64,000 nucleotides of DNA, from positions 263,120-327,119 of the forward strand of contig NZ_SWCI01000002.1 in NCBI RefSeq assembly GCF_005116715.1, given 5' to 3'. The notes under the pieces are model-generated. The model did not search any database. It was not told where the DNA came from and worked only from the letters and a program-made list of their open reading frames with translations. Below, in pieces: positions 18,968-26,470 of this stretch. Numbering within the stretch: position 1 is the stretch's first letter; the number at the start of each line of letters is the position of its first letter. A program made the translations under genes and the position numbers. Source of the DNA: Ferrimonas sediminicola. Its GTDB lineage: Bacteria > Pseudomonadota > Gammaproteobacteria > Enterobacterales > Shewanellaceae.

Positions 18968-19649
18968 GTTCAGCCTGTGGGCCGCTCTCTCCATCGGCCT
19001 GCTCGGTTCGGCTCACTGCGTGGGGATGTGCGGCGGCATCATGGCCGCCCTCAGCCATGGACTGCCCGGCCGTGATCAGCTGAACCTCTCCAGGCGGCTG
19101 GGCCTGCTGGCCGCCTACAACCTGGGGCGGGTGACCAGCTACGCCGCCGCCGGCGCGCTGCTCGCCTCCCTCGCCGGCGGAATCGGGGTGCTGTTTGACC
19201 TGGATCACTGGCTGACCGGGATGCGGTTGCTGGCGGGAATCATGCTGATCCTGATGGGGTTCTACCTGGCCAACCTCTCCTCCGCCCTGGTGATGGTGGA
19301 GAAGCTGGGCAACCCGCTGTGGAGCCGCCTGGCGCCCCTGGCGCGGCGGCAGTTGCCGGTCACCTCACCCGCCAAGGCCCTGGCGGCGGGTATGCTGTGG
19401 GGCTGGCTGCCCTGTGGCCTGGTCTATTCGACCTTGATCTGGGCCCTCTCTCTCGGTTCGGCGCTGGACACCGTTATGGCCATGACCGCCTTCGGCCTGG
19501 GAACCCTGCCCAGCATGATACTGGTAGGTGCGGCGGCCGATGCGTTTAAGAAGCTTTTGGTTAATAAAGGATTTAAGCTTTTCAGCGCCCTGTTGTTGAT
19601 CGTCTACGGTGTGCACACAATGACTATTGCGCTAGGTCAATTTTTCTAG
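18960..19649 (+). CDS. TauE/SafE (UreH/DsbD-like) membrane protein of the cco cluster
   Basis: This 229-residue protein has about six hydrophobic helices. The motif SAHCVGMCGGI near the N-terminus and WGWLPCGLVYS in the middle place it in the sulfite-exporter/DsbD-related group that follows ccoS in many gammaproteobacteria. The paired cysteines could bind metal or be redox-active. Its exact job is not established; the overlap with ccoS and its constant place in cco clusters suggest a role in copper or cytochrome delivery for cbb3. It precedes etrA/fnr. Confidence 0.88.
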   Translation: MSEFSLWAALSIGLLGSAHCVGMCGGIMAALSHGLPGRDQLNLSRRLGLLAAYNLGRVTSYAAAGALLASLAGGIGVLFDLDHWLTGMRLLAGIMLILMGFYLANLSSALVMVEKLGNPLWSRLAPLARRQLPVTSPAKALAAGMLWGWLPCGLVYSTLIWALSLGSALDTVMAMTAFGLGTLPSMILVGAAADAFKKLLVNKGFKLFSALLLIVYGVHTMTIALGQFF

Positions 19650-19708
19650 CTTCAAGAGAAGGTTTTGGTTTACCATGTGTCATGAGTTGACCCAATCGGG
19701 AAAGAGCC

Positions 19709-20455
19709 TTGGATAACAATCGCGCAAAAAGGACGGCGTTCGGTGGCTGTGCTATTCACTGCCACGATTGCAGCATGTCAGAACTCTGCATACCGTTCAC
19801 GCTCAATGCCAATGAGTTGGACAAACTGGACGCCATCATCGAACGAAAGAAGCCCATTCAGAAGGGTGAGATCCTGATTCAGTCAGGCGAGCCCCTGAAG
19901 AGTCTGTTTGCCATCCGATCGGGCACCATCAAATCCTATACCATCACCGAAAACGGCGACGAGCAGATCACCGGCTTCCACCTGGCCGGCGACGTCATCG
20001 GCTTCGACGGTATCCACTCCGAGCAGCATCAGAGTTTCGCCCAGGCACTGGAAACCGCCATGGTGTGCGAAATCCCCTATGAAACCCTCGACCAGCTCAG
20101 CGGTGCCATGCCCCGGTTGCGCCAGCAGATCATGCGGCTGATGAGCAATGAGATCATGGGGGACCAGGAGATGATCCTGCTGCTGTCCAAGAAGAACGCC
20201 GAGGAGCGTCTCGCCGCCTTCATCAGCAACCTTGCCAAGCGCTTCGGTAACCGCGGTTTCTCCAGTCGCGAGTTCCGCCTGACCATGACCCGGGGGGACA
20301 TCGGCAACTACCTTGGCCTGACCGTGGAAACCATCAGCCGCCTGCTCGGCCGTTTCCAGAAGTCCGGCCTGATTGAGGTCAAGGGCAAGTACATCACCAT
20401 ACTGGATCTGGAACGGCTATCGGATCTGGCGGGAAATGCCCGCATCGCACGCTAA
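19709..20455 (+). CDS. fnr: FNR-family oxygen-sensing regulator (EtrA)
   Basis: The 248-residue product is close to E. coli Fnr over its whole length: [19 protein letters not shown], then [21 protein letters not shown], and the DNA-recognition helix [14 protein letters not shown]. The [4Fe-4S] ligands C18, C21, C27 and C120 are all kept, so it should switch on oxygen. The start is TTG 19709; the next ATG would remove three of the four cysteines, so the TTG is needed. In Shewanella the orthologue is called EtrA. A perfect FNR box lies before ccoN in this window. The neighbours uspE and ttcA match the E. coli fnr region. Confidence 0.95.
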   Translation: MDNNRAKRTAFGGCAIHCHDCSMSELCIPFTLNANELDKLDAIIERKKPIQKGEILIQSGEPLKSLFAIRSGTIKSYTITENGDEQITGFHLAGDVIGFDGIHSEQHQSFAQALETAMVCEIPYETLDQLSGAMPRLRQQIMRLMSNEIMGDQEMILLLSKKNAEERLAAFISNLAKRFGNRGFSSREFRLTMTRGDIGNYLGLTVETISRLLGRFQKSGLIEVKGKYITILDLERLSDLAGNARIAR

Positions 20456-20460
20456 AACGG

Positions 20461-20482
20461 GGGCACCACAAGGTGCCCTTTC
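20461..20482 (+). terminator. Terminator-like hairpin after fnr
   Basis: The stem GGGCACC / GGTGCCC with a four-base loop is followed by TTTCTG. It starts a few bases after the fnr stop. Confidence 0.65.
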
Positions 20483-20510
20483 TGTCTCCCTCATTCGCCA
20501 AGTCGCCAGT

Positions 20511-20526
20511 TTTGTTCTAGAACAAA
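20511..20526. promoter_or_regulatory. 16-base perfect palindrome, probable operator of the first uspE gene
   Basis: TTTGTTCTAGAACAAA is a perfect palindrome located 34 bases before the uspE start. It is immediately upstream of a TATAGT hexamer (20530-20535) that fits a -10 element. The placement, overlapping the -35/spacer region, suits a repressor or redox regulator. It is neither a LexA nor an FNR box. The cognate protein is unknown. Confidence 0.55.
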
Positions 20527-20559
20527 CAGTATAGTGTCCGACATCTAGACGAGGCAGAT

Positions 20560-21486
20560 ATGAGCAGTGAACGACTCCTAGTGGTGATCGATCCGGACCG
20601 GGTCGAACAACCGGCCCTGGATCGGGCTCTCCACCTGGCCCGCAAAACCGGGGCCCCAATCACCCTGTTCTCGGTGATCTTCAACCTCACCTACGAAAAG
20701 ACCGCCCTGCTCTCCAAGACGGAGCGGGATGCCCTCAGAGACGGGCTGATCGACAAGCACCACCGCCAGGTCGAGGAACTGGTCACCCCGCTGCAGCAGG
20801 AGGGGCTCAGCGTCGACGCCCGGGTGGAGTGGCATGACCGCCCCTTCGAGGCGATCATCCGCTATGTCCTCGACAACGACGTCGGCTACATCATCAAGAG
20901 CACCCAGGAGGGGGGCAATCGGCTGTCGGCCACCTTCTTCACTCCGACAGACTGGCACCTGATCCGCAAGGCGCCGGTGCCGGTGCTGATGGTCAAGGAG
21001 CACGACTGGCCCAAGGAGGGCAAGATACTGGCGGCCATTGACATTGACGCCGAGGATGAGGTTCACAGGGAGCTGAACGAACGCATCATCCAAACCTGCA
21101 CCAGCCTGGCCAAACTGGTCGACGCCCAGGTCCACCTGGTCAACGGCTACCCCGGCCTGCCCGACAACCTGTTTATCGAACAGCCGGAGTTCAACAACCT
21201 CGGCTTCAATATCTCGATCAGCAAACAGCACCAGGAGCACCTGGAGGAGCTCGGCGCCAAGCATGGTATCGCCGCCGACCACTGCCACGCGCGCCAGGGG
21301 GACCCGGAAGAGGTGATCGTGGCGATAGCCCAGGATCTGGACGCCGAACTGGTGGTGTTGGGCACCATCGGCGAGCAGGGGATCACCGCCACCCTGCTGG
21401 GCAGTACCGCCGAGCACGTTATCTATAATATCGGATGCGACCTGCTGGCACTGAAGCCAAGTTCCTTCGAGTCGCCCCTGGCCTGA
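20560..21486 (+). CDS. uspE: Tandem-domain universal stress protein, first copy
   Basis: This 308-residue protein is made of two Usp domains, as in E. coli UspE. The first begins MSSERLLVVIDPDR; the second begins about residue 150 with ILAAIDIDAED and ends with LVVLGTIGEQGITATLLGSTAEHVI. E. coli UspE lacks a clear ATP-binding Gly pattern in part of its domains, and function is tied to adhesion, motility and oxidative or growth-arrest stress. ATG 20560 has GAGG upstream. The downstream paralogue (21686-22612) has the same length and colinear sequence, so the pair arose by duplication. The location next to fnr is conserved. Confidence 0.93.
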   Translation: MSSERLLVVIDPDRVEQPALDRALHLARKTGAPITLFSVIFNLTYEKTALLSKTERDALRDGLIDKHHRQVEELVTPLQQEGLSVDARVEWHDRPFEAIIRYVLDNDVGYIIKSTQEGGNRLSATFFTPTDWHLIRKAPVPVLMVKEHDWPKEGKILAAIDIDAEDEVHRELNERIIQTCTSLAKLVDAQVHLVNGYPGLPDNLFIEQPEFNNLGFNISISKQHQEHLEELGAKHGIAADHCHARQGDPEEVIVAIAQDLDAELVVLGTIGEQGITATLLGSTAEHVIYNIGCDLLALKPSSFESPLA

Positions 21487-21491
21487 CACCG

Positions 21492-21519
21492 GAAAGGGGG
21501 CAGTGGCCCCTTTTCTTTT
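21492..21519 (+). terminator. Rho-independent terminator between the two uspE copies
   Basis: A GGAAAGGGGGCAGTGGCCCC stem with a T-rich tail (TTTTCTTTT) follows the first uspE stop closely. It suggests that the two copies are separately transcribed. Confidence 0.7.
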
Positions 21520-21685
21520 GGATTAAGCCTTTGAAAATCATTTAGAAGTGATACTCTAGTTGCAGGAGTGAGTCTCAGATTGCCCGCCCGGGTGGTGGAC
21601 TGAGGCACCATTGATCTGAAGCAAAGGAATGATCCGCCCCTCTATGCCACGCCGTGGGTAAGGGATACCAAGTTAGGAGAGCGTT

Positions 21686-22612
21686 ATGAGCAGCGAACGA
21701 TTTCTGGTAGTCATCGATCCCAGCCGGGATGACCAACCTGCGCTGGAGAGGGCCGCCCACCTGGCCCGGTGTGCCGGAGCCAGATTGACCCTGTTCCTCA
21801 GTATCTTTGATTTTTCCTACGAGATGACCTCCATGCTGTCCCAGGAGGAGCGAGATGCCATGCGTAACGGGGTGGTCAATCAGAGACGAAAATGGCTGGA
21901 ACAACTGGCCGAGCCGCTGATCACCGACGGACTGGATGTCACCTTCGAAGTCGTGTGGCACAACCGTCCCTTCGAAAGCATCATCAATCACGTCCTCAGC
22001 CACGATGTCGCCTACATCATCAAGAGCACCCATGCCCACGACAAGCTAAAGTCGGTGATCTTCACCCCCACCGACTGGCACCTGCTTCGCAAGGCACCGG
22101 TACCCGTATTGCTGGTGAAAGAGCACGACTGGCCCGCCGACGGCACCATCCTGGCCGCCGTCAACGTGGCCGCCGACGATGAGGAGCACCAGGAGCTCAA
22201 CGACCGCATCGTCGACCATGCGGTGAAGCTGGCCACCCTCATCGACGCCCGGGTGCACCTGGTCAACGGCTACCCCGGCACCCCGGTGAACATCGCCATC
22301 GAGCTGCCGGACTTCGACGCCCATGCCTATAACCAGTCGATCAAACAGCACCATACTCAACGTATCGAGGCGCTGGCCGACCGCCACGGCATCGATCACA
22401 AGCGCTGCCACGTGCTCGAAGGGCTGCCCGAGGATGTCATCCCCGAATTGGCCAGGGAGCTGGATGCCGAGCTGGTGATGCTTGGCACCGTCGGCCGCAG
22501 CGGCCTGTCCGCCGCCCTGATCGGCAACACCGCGGAGCACGTCATCGACAGCCTGGAGTGTGACTTGGTCGCCTTCAAGCCTAAGAGCTTTGTCTGCCCC
22601 CTGGCCGAGTAA
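21686..22612 (+). CDS. Tandem-domain universal stress protein, second copy
   Basis: This is a 308-residue paralogue of the preceding UspE, with the same start (MSSER, VVIDPSRD), the same interdomain PVPVLLVKEHDWP and the same C-terminal pattern (ELVMLGTVGRSGLSAALIGNTAEHV). It diverges in the middle of each domain. The ribosome binding site AGGAG is 8 bases before ATG 21686. Being separated from the first copy by a terminator and a 170-base gap, it likely has its own promoter and perhaps a different induction pattern. A terminator follows. Confidence 0.92.
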   Translation: MSSERFLVVIDPSRDDQPALERAAHLARCAGARLTLFLSIFDFSYEMTSMLSQEERDAMRNGVVNQRRKWLEQLAEPLITDGLDVTFEVVWHNRPFESIINHVLSHDVAYIIKSTHAHDKLKSVIFTPTDWHLLRKAPVPVLLVKEHDWPADGTILAAVNVAADDEEHQELNDRIVDHAVKLATLIDARVHLVNGYPGTPVNIAIELPDFDAHAYNQSIKQHHTQRIEALADRHGIDHKRCHVLEGLPEDVIPELARELDAELVMLGTVGRSGLSAALIGNTAEHVIDSLECDLVAFKPKSFVCPLAE

Positions 22613-22628
22613 CCCGGCTCACCCGAGG

Positions 22629-22652
22629 ACGCGGCCCAGGCCGCGTTTTTTT
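22629..22652 (+). terminator. Rho-independent terminator after the second uspE copy
   Basis: The stem ACGCGGC / GCCGCGT with a four-base loop (CCAG) runs into seven T residues. Confidence 0.9.
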
Positions 22653-22727
22653 GTGCCTGAGCCTTTACCCGCCTGCGGCGAACGGGGATAATGCCAGCCC
22701 CAAATTGACACGACACCGAGGTATGGA

Positions 22728-23654
22728 GTGGAACTTACCCAAAAGCAGAAAACCCGTCTGAACAAACTGCAGAAACGCCTTCGGCGCGAGGTGGGCAGTG
22801 CCATCGAAGATTACCGTATGATCGAAGATGGCGACGTCGTGATGGTGTGTCTCTCCGGGGGTAAGGACAGCTACACCATGCTGGACATCCTGCTGAACCT
22901 GCAACACCGGGCACCGGTGGAATTCAAGCTGGTGGCGGTCAACCTGGATCAGAAGCAACCCGGCTTCCCGGAGGAGGTGCTGCCCGCCTACCTGGATAGC
23001 CTGGGGGTCGCCTACCATATTCTGGAGAAGGACACCTACTCCATCGTCAAGGACAAGATCCCCGAGGGCAAGACCACCTGCTCCCTGTGCTCCAGGCTGC
23101 GCCGAGGCACCCTGTACGGTTTTGCCCAGCGCATCGGCGCCACCAAGATCGCCCTGGGTCACCACCGGGACGACATGGTCGAAACCCTGTTCCTCAACAT
23201 GTTCTTCGGCGGCAAACTCAAGTCGATGCCTCCGAAGCTATTGTCCGACGACGGCGCCAACGTGGTGATTCGCCCCCTGGCCTACGCCCGGGAGAAGGAC
23301 ATCGCCGAATACGCCGAGCTGAAGGCGTTCCCCATCATCCCCTGCAACCTATGCGGATCACAGGAGAACCTCAAGCGCAAGCAGGTCAAGGAGATGCTCC
23401 AGGTGTGGGACAAGCAGTTTCCCGGCCGCATCGAGACCATCTTCACCGCCATGCAGAATGTGGCACCCTCGCAGCTGGTCGACCGCGCGCTGTTCAACTT
23501 CACCGATCTGCGCGCCGACCCCGACGCCCAGCCCAGTGGTGAGGTGGCCGAATCGGATCTGCCGGCCTTCGATTTCTTCGATGCCGACAACAGCGGCCAC
23601 ATCGACCTGGATCGGGCCAGCCGCATCGACGTGGTCAACGTCTACCAGCCGTGA
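22728..23654 (+). CDS. ttcA: tRNA 2-thiocytidine(32) synthetase TtcA
   Basis: This 308-residue ATP-pyrophosphatase-fold enzyme installs 2-thiocytidine at tRNA position 32 using an Fe-S cluster. Visible are the PP-loop [10 protein letters not shown], the cluster-binding [10 protein letters not shown] and IPCNLCGSQ cysteine pairs, and the [20 protein letters not shown] segment. The start is GTG 22728 behind GAGG; the protein begins [11 protein letters not shown] as in the family. The C-terminal extension ends with the loop [12 protein letters not shown] (residues 285-296), which resembles an EF-hand calcium loop except for its last position. The gene order fnr-uspE-ttcA matches related genomes. 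Confidence 0.96.
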   Translation: MELTQKQKTRLNKLQKRLRREVGSAIEDYRMIEDGDVVMVCLSGGKDSYTMLDILLNLQHRAPVEFKLVAVNLDQKQPGFPEEVLPAYLDSLGVAYHILEKDTYSIVKDKIPEGKTTCSLCSRLRRGTLYGFAQRIGATKIALGHHRDDMVETLFLNMFFGGKLKSMPPKLLSDDGANVVIRPLAYAREKDIAEYAELKAFPIIPCNLCGSQENLKRKQVKEMLQVWDKQFPGRIETIFTAMQNVAPSQLVDRALFNFTDLRADPDAQPSGEVAESDLPAFDFFDADNSGHIDLDRASRIDVVNVYQP

Positions 23655-23715
23655 TTCGTAGCGGCTGGACCGCCCCAGTCGGCTTCAGCAAGCCAGCCTC
23701 GGCGACGGCCGTTAC

Positions 23716-23741
23716 CAAGAACAAGGGCGCCCTTGTTCTTG
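23716..23741. terminator. 26-base perfect inverted repeat between convergent ttcA and NIF3 genes
   Basis: The two 13-base arms are exact complements with no spacer: CAAGAACAAGGGC and GCCCTTGTTCTTG. It lies in the 93-base gap between the 3' ends of convergent genes. A GC-rich apex with A/T-rich flanks is what a bidirectional intrinsic terminator looks like, though the T runs are interrupted. Confidence 0.55.
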
Positions 23742-23747
23742 TCGGCG

Positions 23748-24503
23748 TCACACCGGGTTGTCCACATCGACGAAGGTGACCTGCAGGCCATACTCCCCAT
23801 GCAGATACGCCCCCAGCGCCTGAATCCCGCCCCGCTCGGTGGCGTGGTGACCAGCGGCGAAATAGCTGACCCCCAGCTCCCTGGCACTGTAGAAAGTGCG
23901 CTCCGCCACCTCCCCCGACAGGTAGGCGTCCAGGTCCAGCTCGGCGGCCAGGTCGATGTAGTCCGGTGCGCCCCCGGAGCAGATCCCCAGGGTCGAGATT
24001 GGACGGTCATGGCCACTGATGCACAGCGGTTGCCGCCCCAATGCCAGATCGATACGCCGGCACAGCTCAGTCTCGGTAACCGGCGTGTCGAACCGGCCCC
24101 ACACTGGAATGGAGAGGTCATTGCCAGCCTCCATGGGCCCGCACAGCGCCAGGCCCAGGGCCTTGGCAAGACAGGCGTTGTTGCCCAGGGTTGGATGGGC
24201 ATCCAGCGGCAGGTGGTATCCGATGAGGTTGATGTCATTGTCCAGCAACGCCTTGAGCCGGTTGCGCTTCATGCCGGTAATCACCGGGCTCTCCCCCTTC
24301 CAGAAGTAACCGTGGTGCACCAGCAGGGCGTCCGCCCCCTGCTCGATGGCGGAATCGATGGCACTCTGACCCGCCGTCACCGCGGTCACGATGCGGCGGA
24401 TCTCCTCCCGCCCCTCTACCTGCAGGCCGTTGGGGGCATAATCCTTGAACTGCCTGGGGGTCAGAAGCTGATCCAGGGCGTGGAGTAACTCGTGTCGTTT
24501 CAT
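23748..24503 (-). CDS. NIF3/YbgI family metal-binding protein
   Basis: This 251-residue protein has the Nif3/DUF34 metal-site motifs: DALLVHHGYFWKG with paired His, IGYHLPLDAHPTLGNN, and AGHHATERGGIQALG near the C-terminus. It is the type I cyclohydrolase-like YbgI family, with a dinuclear metal site and a toroid hexamer in E. coli. The reaction is unresolved. The gene is monocistronic, with ATG 24503, and convergent with ttcA. Confidence 0.93.
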   Translation of the reverse strand: MKRHELLHALDQLLTPRQFKDYAPNGLQVEGREEIRRIVTAVTAGQSAIDSAIEQGADALLVHHGYFWKGESPVITGMKRNRLKALLDNDINLIGYHLPLDAHPTLGNNACLAKALGLALCGPMEAGNDLSIPVWGRFDTPVTETELCRRIDLALGRQPLCISGHDRPISTLGICSGGAPDYIDLAAELDLDAYLSGEVAERTFYSARELGVSYFAAGHHATERGGIQALGAYLHGEYGLQVTFVDVDNPV

Positions 24504-24708
24504 CTTGTCTTGTCATGCCGAAACCGAATAGCCCAAGTGTACTTCGATAGCCGGTCCCTTTGCCAATCTTTGCCCCTTCCTCCAGTGGAAACCAAAGGCT
24601 CTTAACTCAATGAATAATTGATTTGAGGGCGAATAAAGGCCGGCAATCCCGAACTACTCTGCTTTGATGGCATAAATCTCAAAACTGCTGAAATCTTGTC
24701 GCATTTAT

Positions 24709-24737
24709 TAGACAAATTGGCCTGGAATCGGTATAAA
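24709..24737 (+). promoter_or_regulatory. Sigma-70-like promoter for the 24791 gene
   Basis: TAGACA (24709-24714) and TATAAA (24732-24737) are separated by exactly 17 bases. They lie about 55-80 bases before the start codon of the Ala/Lys-rich protein. The preceding part of this 287-base gap is AT-rich and holds nothing else that I recognise. Confidence 0.6.
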
Positions 24738-24790
24738 GACAGGCTGAAATATCAGCCCGAGTCGGCGAAAAGACAAAGGTTTAAAACTAC

Positions 24791-25135
24791 ATGTCCAAAC
24801 TGAATAAGGAAGAGGTACTGCAGCAGCTCAATGATGCGTACCTGGCAAAACATGGCAAGGCCCCAACCATCGAGCAGAAAGGCAGCTGGTTCAAGGTAGA
24901 TGGCGGTAAATCTCTGCGTCTGGGTGACCTGGCCGAAATGGTTAGCGAATTGACCGGCGGTGCTGCAGCTGCCGACACCGCGCCCAAGGCTGAGCCCAAG
25001 AAGAGCGCACCCGCCAAGAAAGCGGCTGCCCCCAAAAAGGCGGCCAAAGCCTCTGGCAACGGCGGCCTGAGCCCCAAGCAACTGTGGGCACAAAAACTGG
25101 CTCAAGGCAGCACCCTGCCCCGGGGTCAGCGCTGA
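24791..25135 (+). CDS. Small basic protein with Ala/Lys/Pro-rich linker (histone-H1-like tail)
   Basis: The 114-residue product has a folded-looking N-terminal part (about 1-58: EEVLQQLNDAYLAKHGKAPTIEQ, then GSWFKVDGGKSLRLGDLAEM), a low-complexity Ala/Lys/Pro segment (about 60-90, with PKKSAPAKKAAAPKKAAK), and a C-terminal SPKQLWAQKLAQGSTLPRGQR. The KKAA-type tail resembles bacterial histone-H1-like or ribosome-associated tails. No named family is recognised. The gene has its own promoter-like sequence and a terminator, and probably is well expressed. Confidence 0.8.
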   Translation: MSKLNKEEVLQQLNDAYLAKHGKAPTIEQKGSWFKVDGGKSLRLGDLAEMVSELTGGAAAADTAPKAEPKKSAPAKKAAAPKKAAKASGNGGLSPKQLWAQKLAQGSTLPRGQR

Positions 25136-25147
25136 TAAGCGTATGGA

Positions 25148-25177
25148 TGAAAAAAGCCGGCTGACGCCGGTTTTTTT
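25148..25177 (+). terminator. Rho-independent terminator after the 24791 gene
   Basis: An A-tract, the stem GCCGGC.. / ..GCCGG around a CTGAC loop, and seven T residues form a typical terminator 13 bases after the stop codon. Confidence 0.85.
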
Positions 25178-25211
25178 ACGCCTGACACTGTACGCCTGAT
25201 AGGCGGAGATG

Positions 25212-25238
25212 AAAAAAGGGACCCTAGGGTCCCTTTTT
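25212..25238 (-). terminator. Terminator of the thrS-infC-rpmI-rplT operon
   Basis: AAAAAAGGGACCC and GGGTCCCTTTTT form a hairpin with T runs on both sides. It lies about 20 bases beyond the rplT stop on the minus strand and can also act on plus-strand transcripts. Confidence 0.85.
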
Positions 25239-25259
25239 CCTGTCCAGGCAAGCGCGAGC

Positions 25260-25622
<363 letters not shown>

Positions 25623-25636
25623 TTAATCCCTCCCAA

Positions 25637-25834
25637 TTAGGCGTACGGCAGCATGGTGCGGATCTGAGCCACGTCAGACTTTGCAACCAGTTGCTTGGAG
25701 CGCAGATGACGCTTGCGCTTGGTGGACTTCTTGGTCAGGATGTGACGCAGGTGAGACTGCTTGCGCTTGAAACCGCCGGAGGCAGTTTTCTTGAAACGCT
25801 TAGCAGCACCTTTATTGGTTTTCAGCTTAGGCAT
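25637..25834 (-). CDS. rpmI: 50S ribosomal protein L35
   Basis: This 65-residue basic protein begins [17 protein letters not shown], continues [22 protein letters not shown], and is of standard length. It lies between infC and rplT, as in nearly all bacteria. Confidence 0.99.
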   Translation of the reverse strand: MPKLKTNKGAAKRFKKTASGGFKRKQSHLRHILTKKSTKRKRHLRSKQLVAKSDVAQIRTMLPYA

Positions 25835-25881
25835 TCTAAACTCCGCATTGTAAATAAAAATAGAACTGCAAGGCGAACAAA

Positions 25882-25908
25882 TTCAGCCCAGTCAGCGACT
25901 GGGCTGAA
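25882..25908 (-). promoter_or_regulatory. Stem-loop between infC and rpmI
   Basis: A 12-base perfect stem (TTCAGCCCAGTC with its complement, three-base loop) lies 14 bases after the infC stop and about 48 bases before rpmI. It could be part of the L20 autoregulatory leader or an attenuator or processing site. The T-tail is short (TTTGTT), so full termination is doubtful. Confidence 0.6.
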
Positions 25909-25924
25909 CTGTTACTTGGAAGCC

Positions 25925-26467
25925 TTACTGTTTCTTCTTAGGTGCGAGGACCATAACAGCCTGGCGACCTTCCACTTTAGGGAAGGCCTCCACCTGGGCC
26001 AGTTCCGCCAGATCGTCTTTAATACGATTCAGCAGTTTCAGGCCCAGATCCTGGTGGGCCATCTCGCGACCCCGGAAACGCAGCGTAACTTTCGCTTTGT
26101 CTCCGTCTTCCAAGAAGCGAGTCAGGTTGCGTAGTTTTACCTGATAATCGCCTTCATCGGTGCCAGGACGGAATTTGACTTCCTTAACCTGGATCCGCTT
26201 GGTCTTCTTACGCTGTTCCTTCTGATTCTTAGACTGCTCATAAAGGAACTTACCGTAGTCCATGATCCGGCACACCGGTGGCTCTGCGTTCGGACTGATC
26301 TCCACTAGGTCCAGATTCGCTTCCTGAGCCATCTCCGCCGCTTCGCGACCAGAGACGATCCCAACCTGCTCACCGTCGGCACCAATCAGTCGAACTTCGC
26401 GAGCGCGAATTTCACCGTTGATGCGAGTTTGGTCCTTGGCCGGACCTTGCTTTTTTCCGCCTTTTAT
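25925..26467 (-). CDS. infC: Translation initiation factor IF-3, apparent AUA start
   Basis: The 180-residue product includes [19 protein letters not shown], then [20 protein letters not shown] and [13 protein letters not shown], ending [12 protein letters not shown]-3 checks the start codon and keeps subunits apart. Homology runs upstream of the only in-frame ATG (26332) to a [14 protein letters not shown] lead like that of E. coli (KGGK...). The codon in the initiator position is ATA (26467-26465), with GGAGG eight bases upstream. This is 3 bases after the thrS stop, where E. coli has AUU. A rare start codon allows IF-3 to repress its own translation. No ATG, GTG or TTG is available between. 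Confidence 0.95.
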   Translation of the reverse strand: MKGGKKQGPAKDQTRINGEIRAREVRLIGADGEQVGIVSGREAAEMAQEANLDLVEISPNAEPPVCRIMDYGKFLYEQSKNQKEQRKKTKRIQVKEVKFRPGTDEGDYQVKLRNLTRFLEDGDKAKVTLRFRGREMAHQDLGLKLLNRIKDDLAELAQVEAFPKVEGRQAVMVLAPKKKQ

Positions 26468-26470
26468 AGC

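Noticed and set aside
19685..19700. Possible FNR half-site before fnr (TTGACCCAATC)
   Set aside because: Only one half fits, and the spacing to the second half is wrong.
25925..26332. A 135-residue IF-3 starting at ATG 26332
   Set aside because: Conserved IF-3 N-terminal sequence ([10 protein letters not shown]...) continues upstream to 26467, so this ATG is internal.
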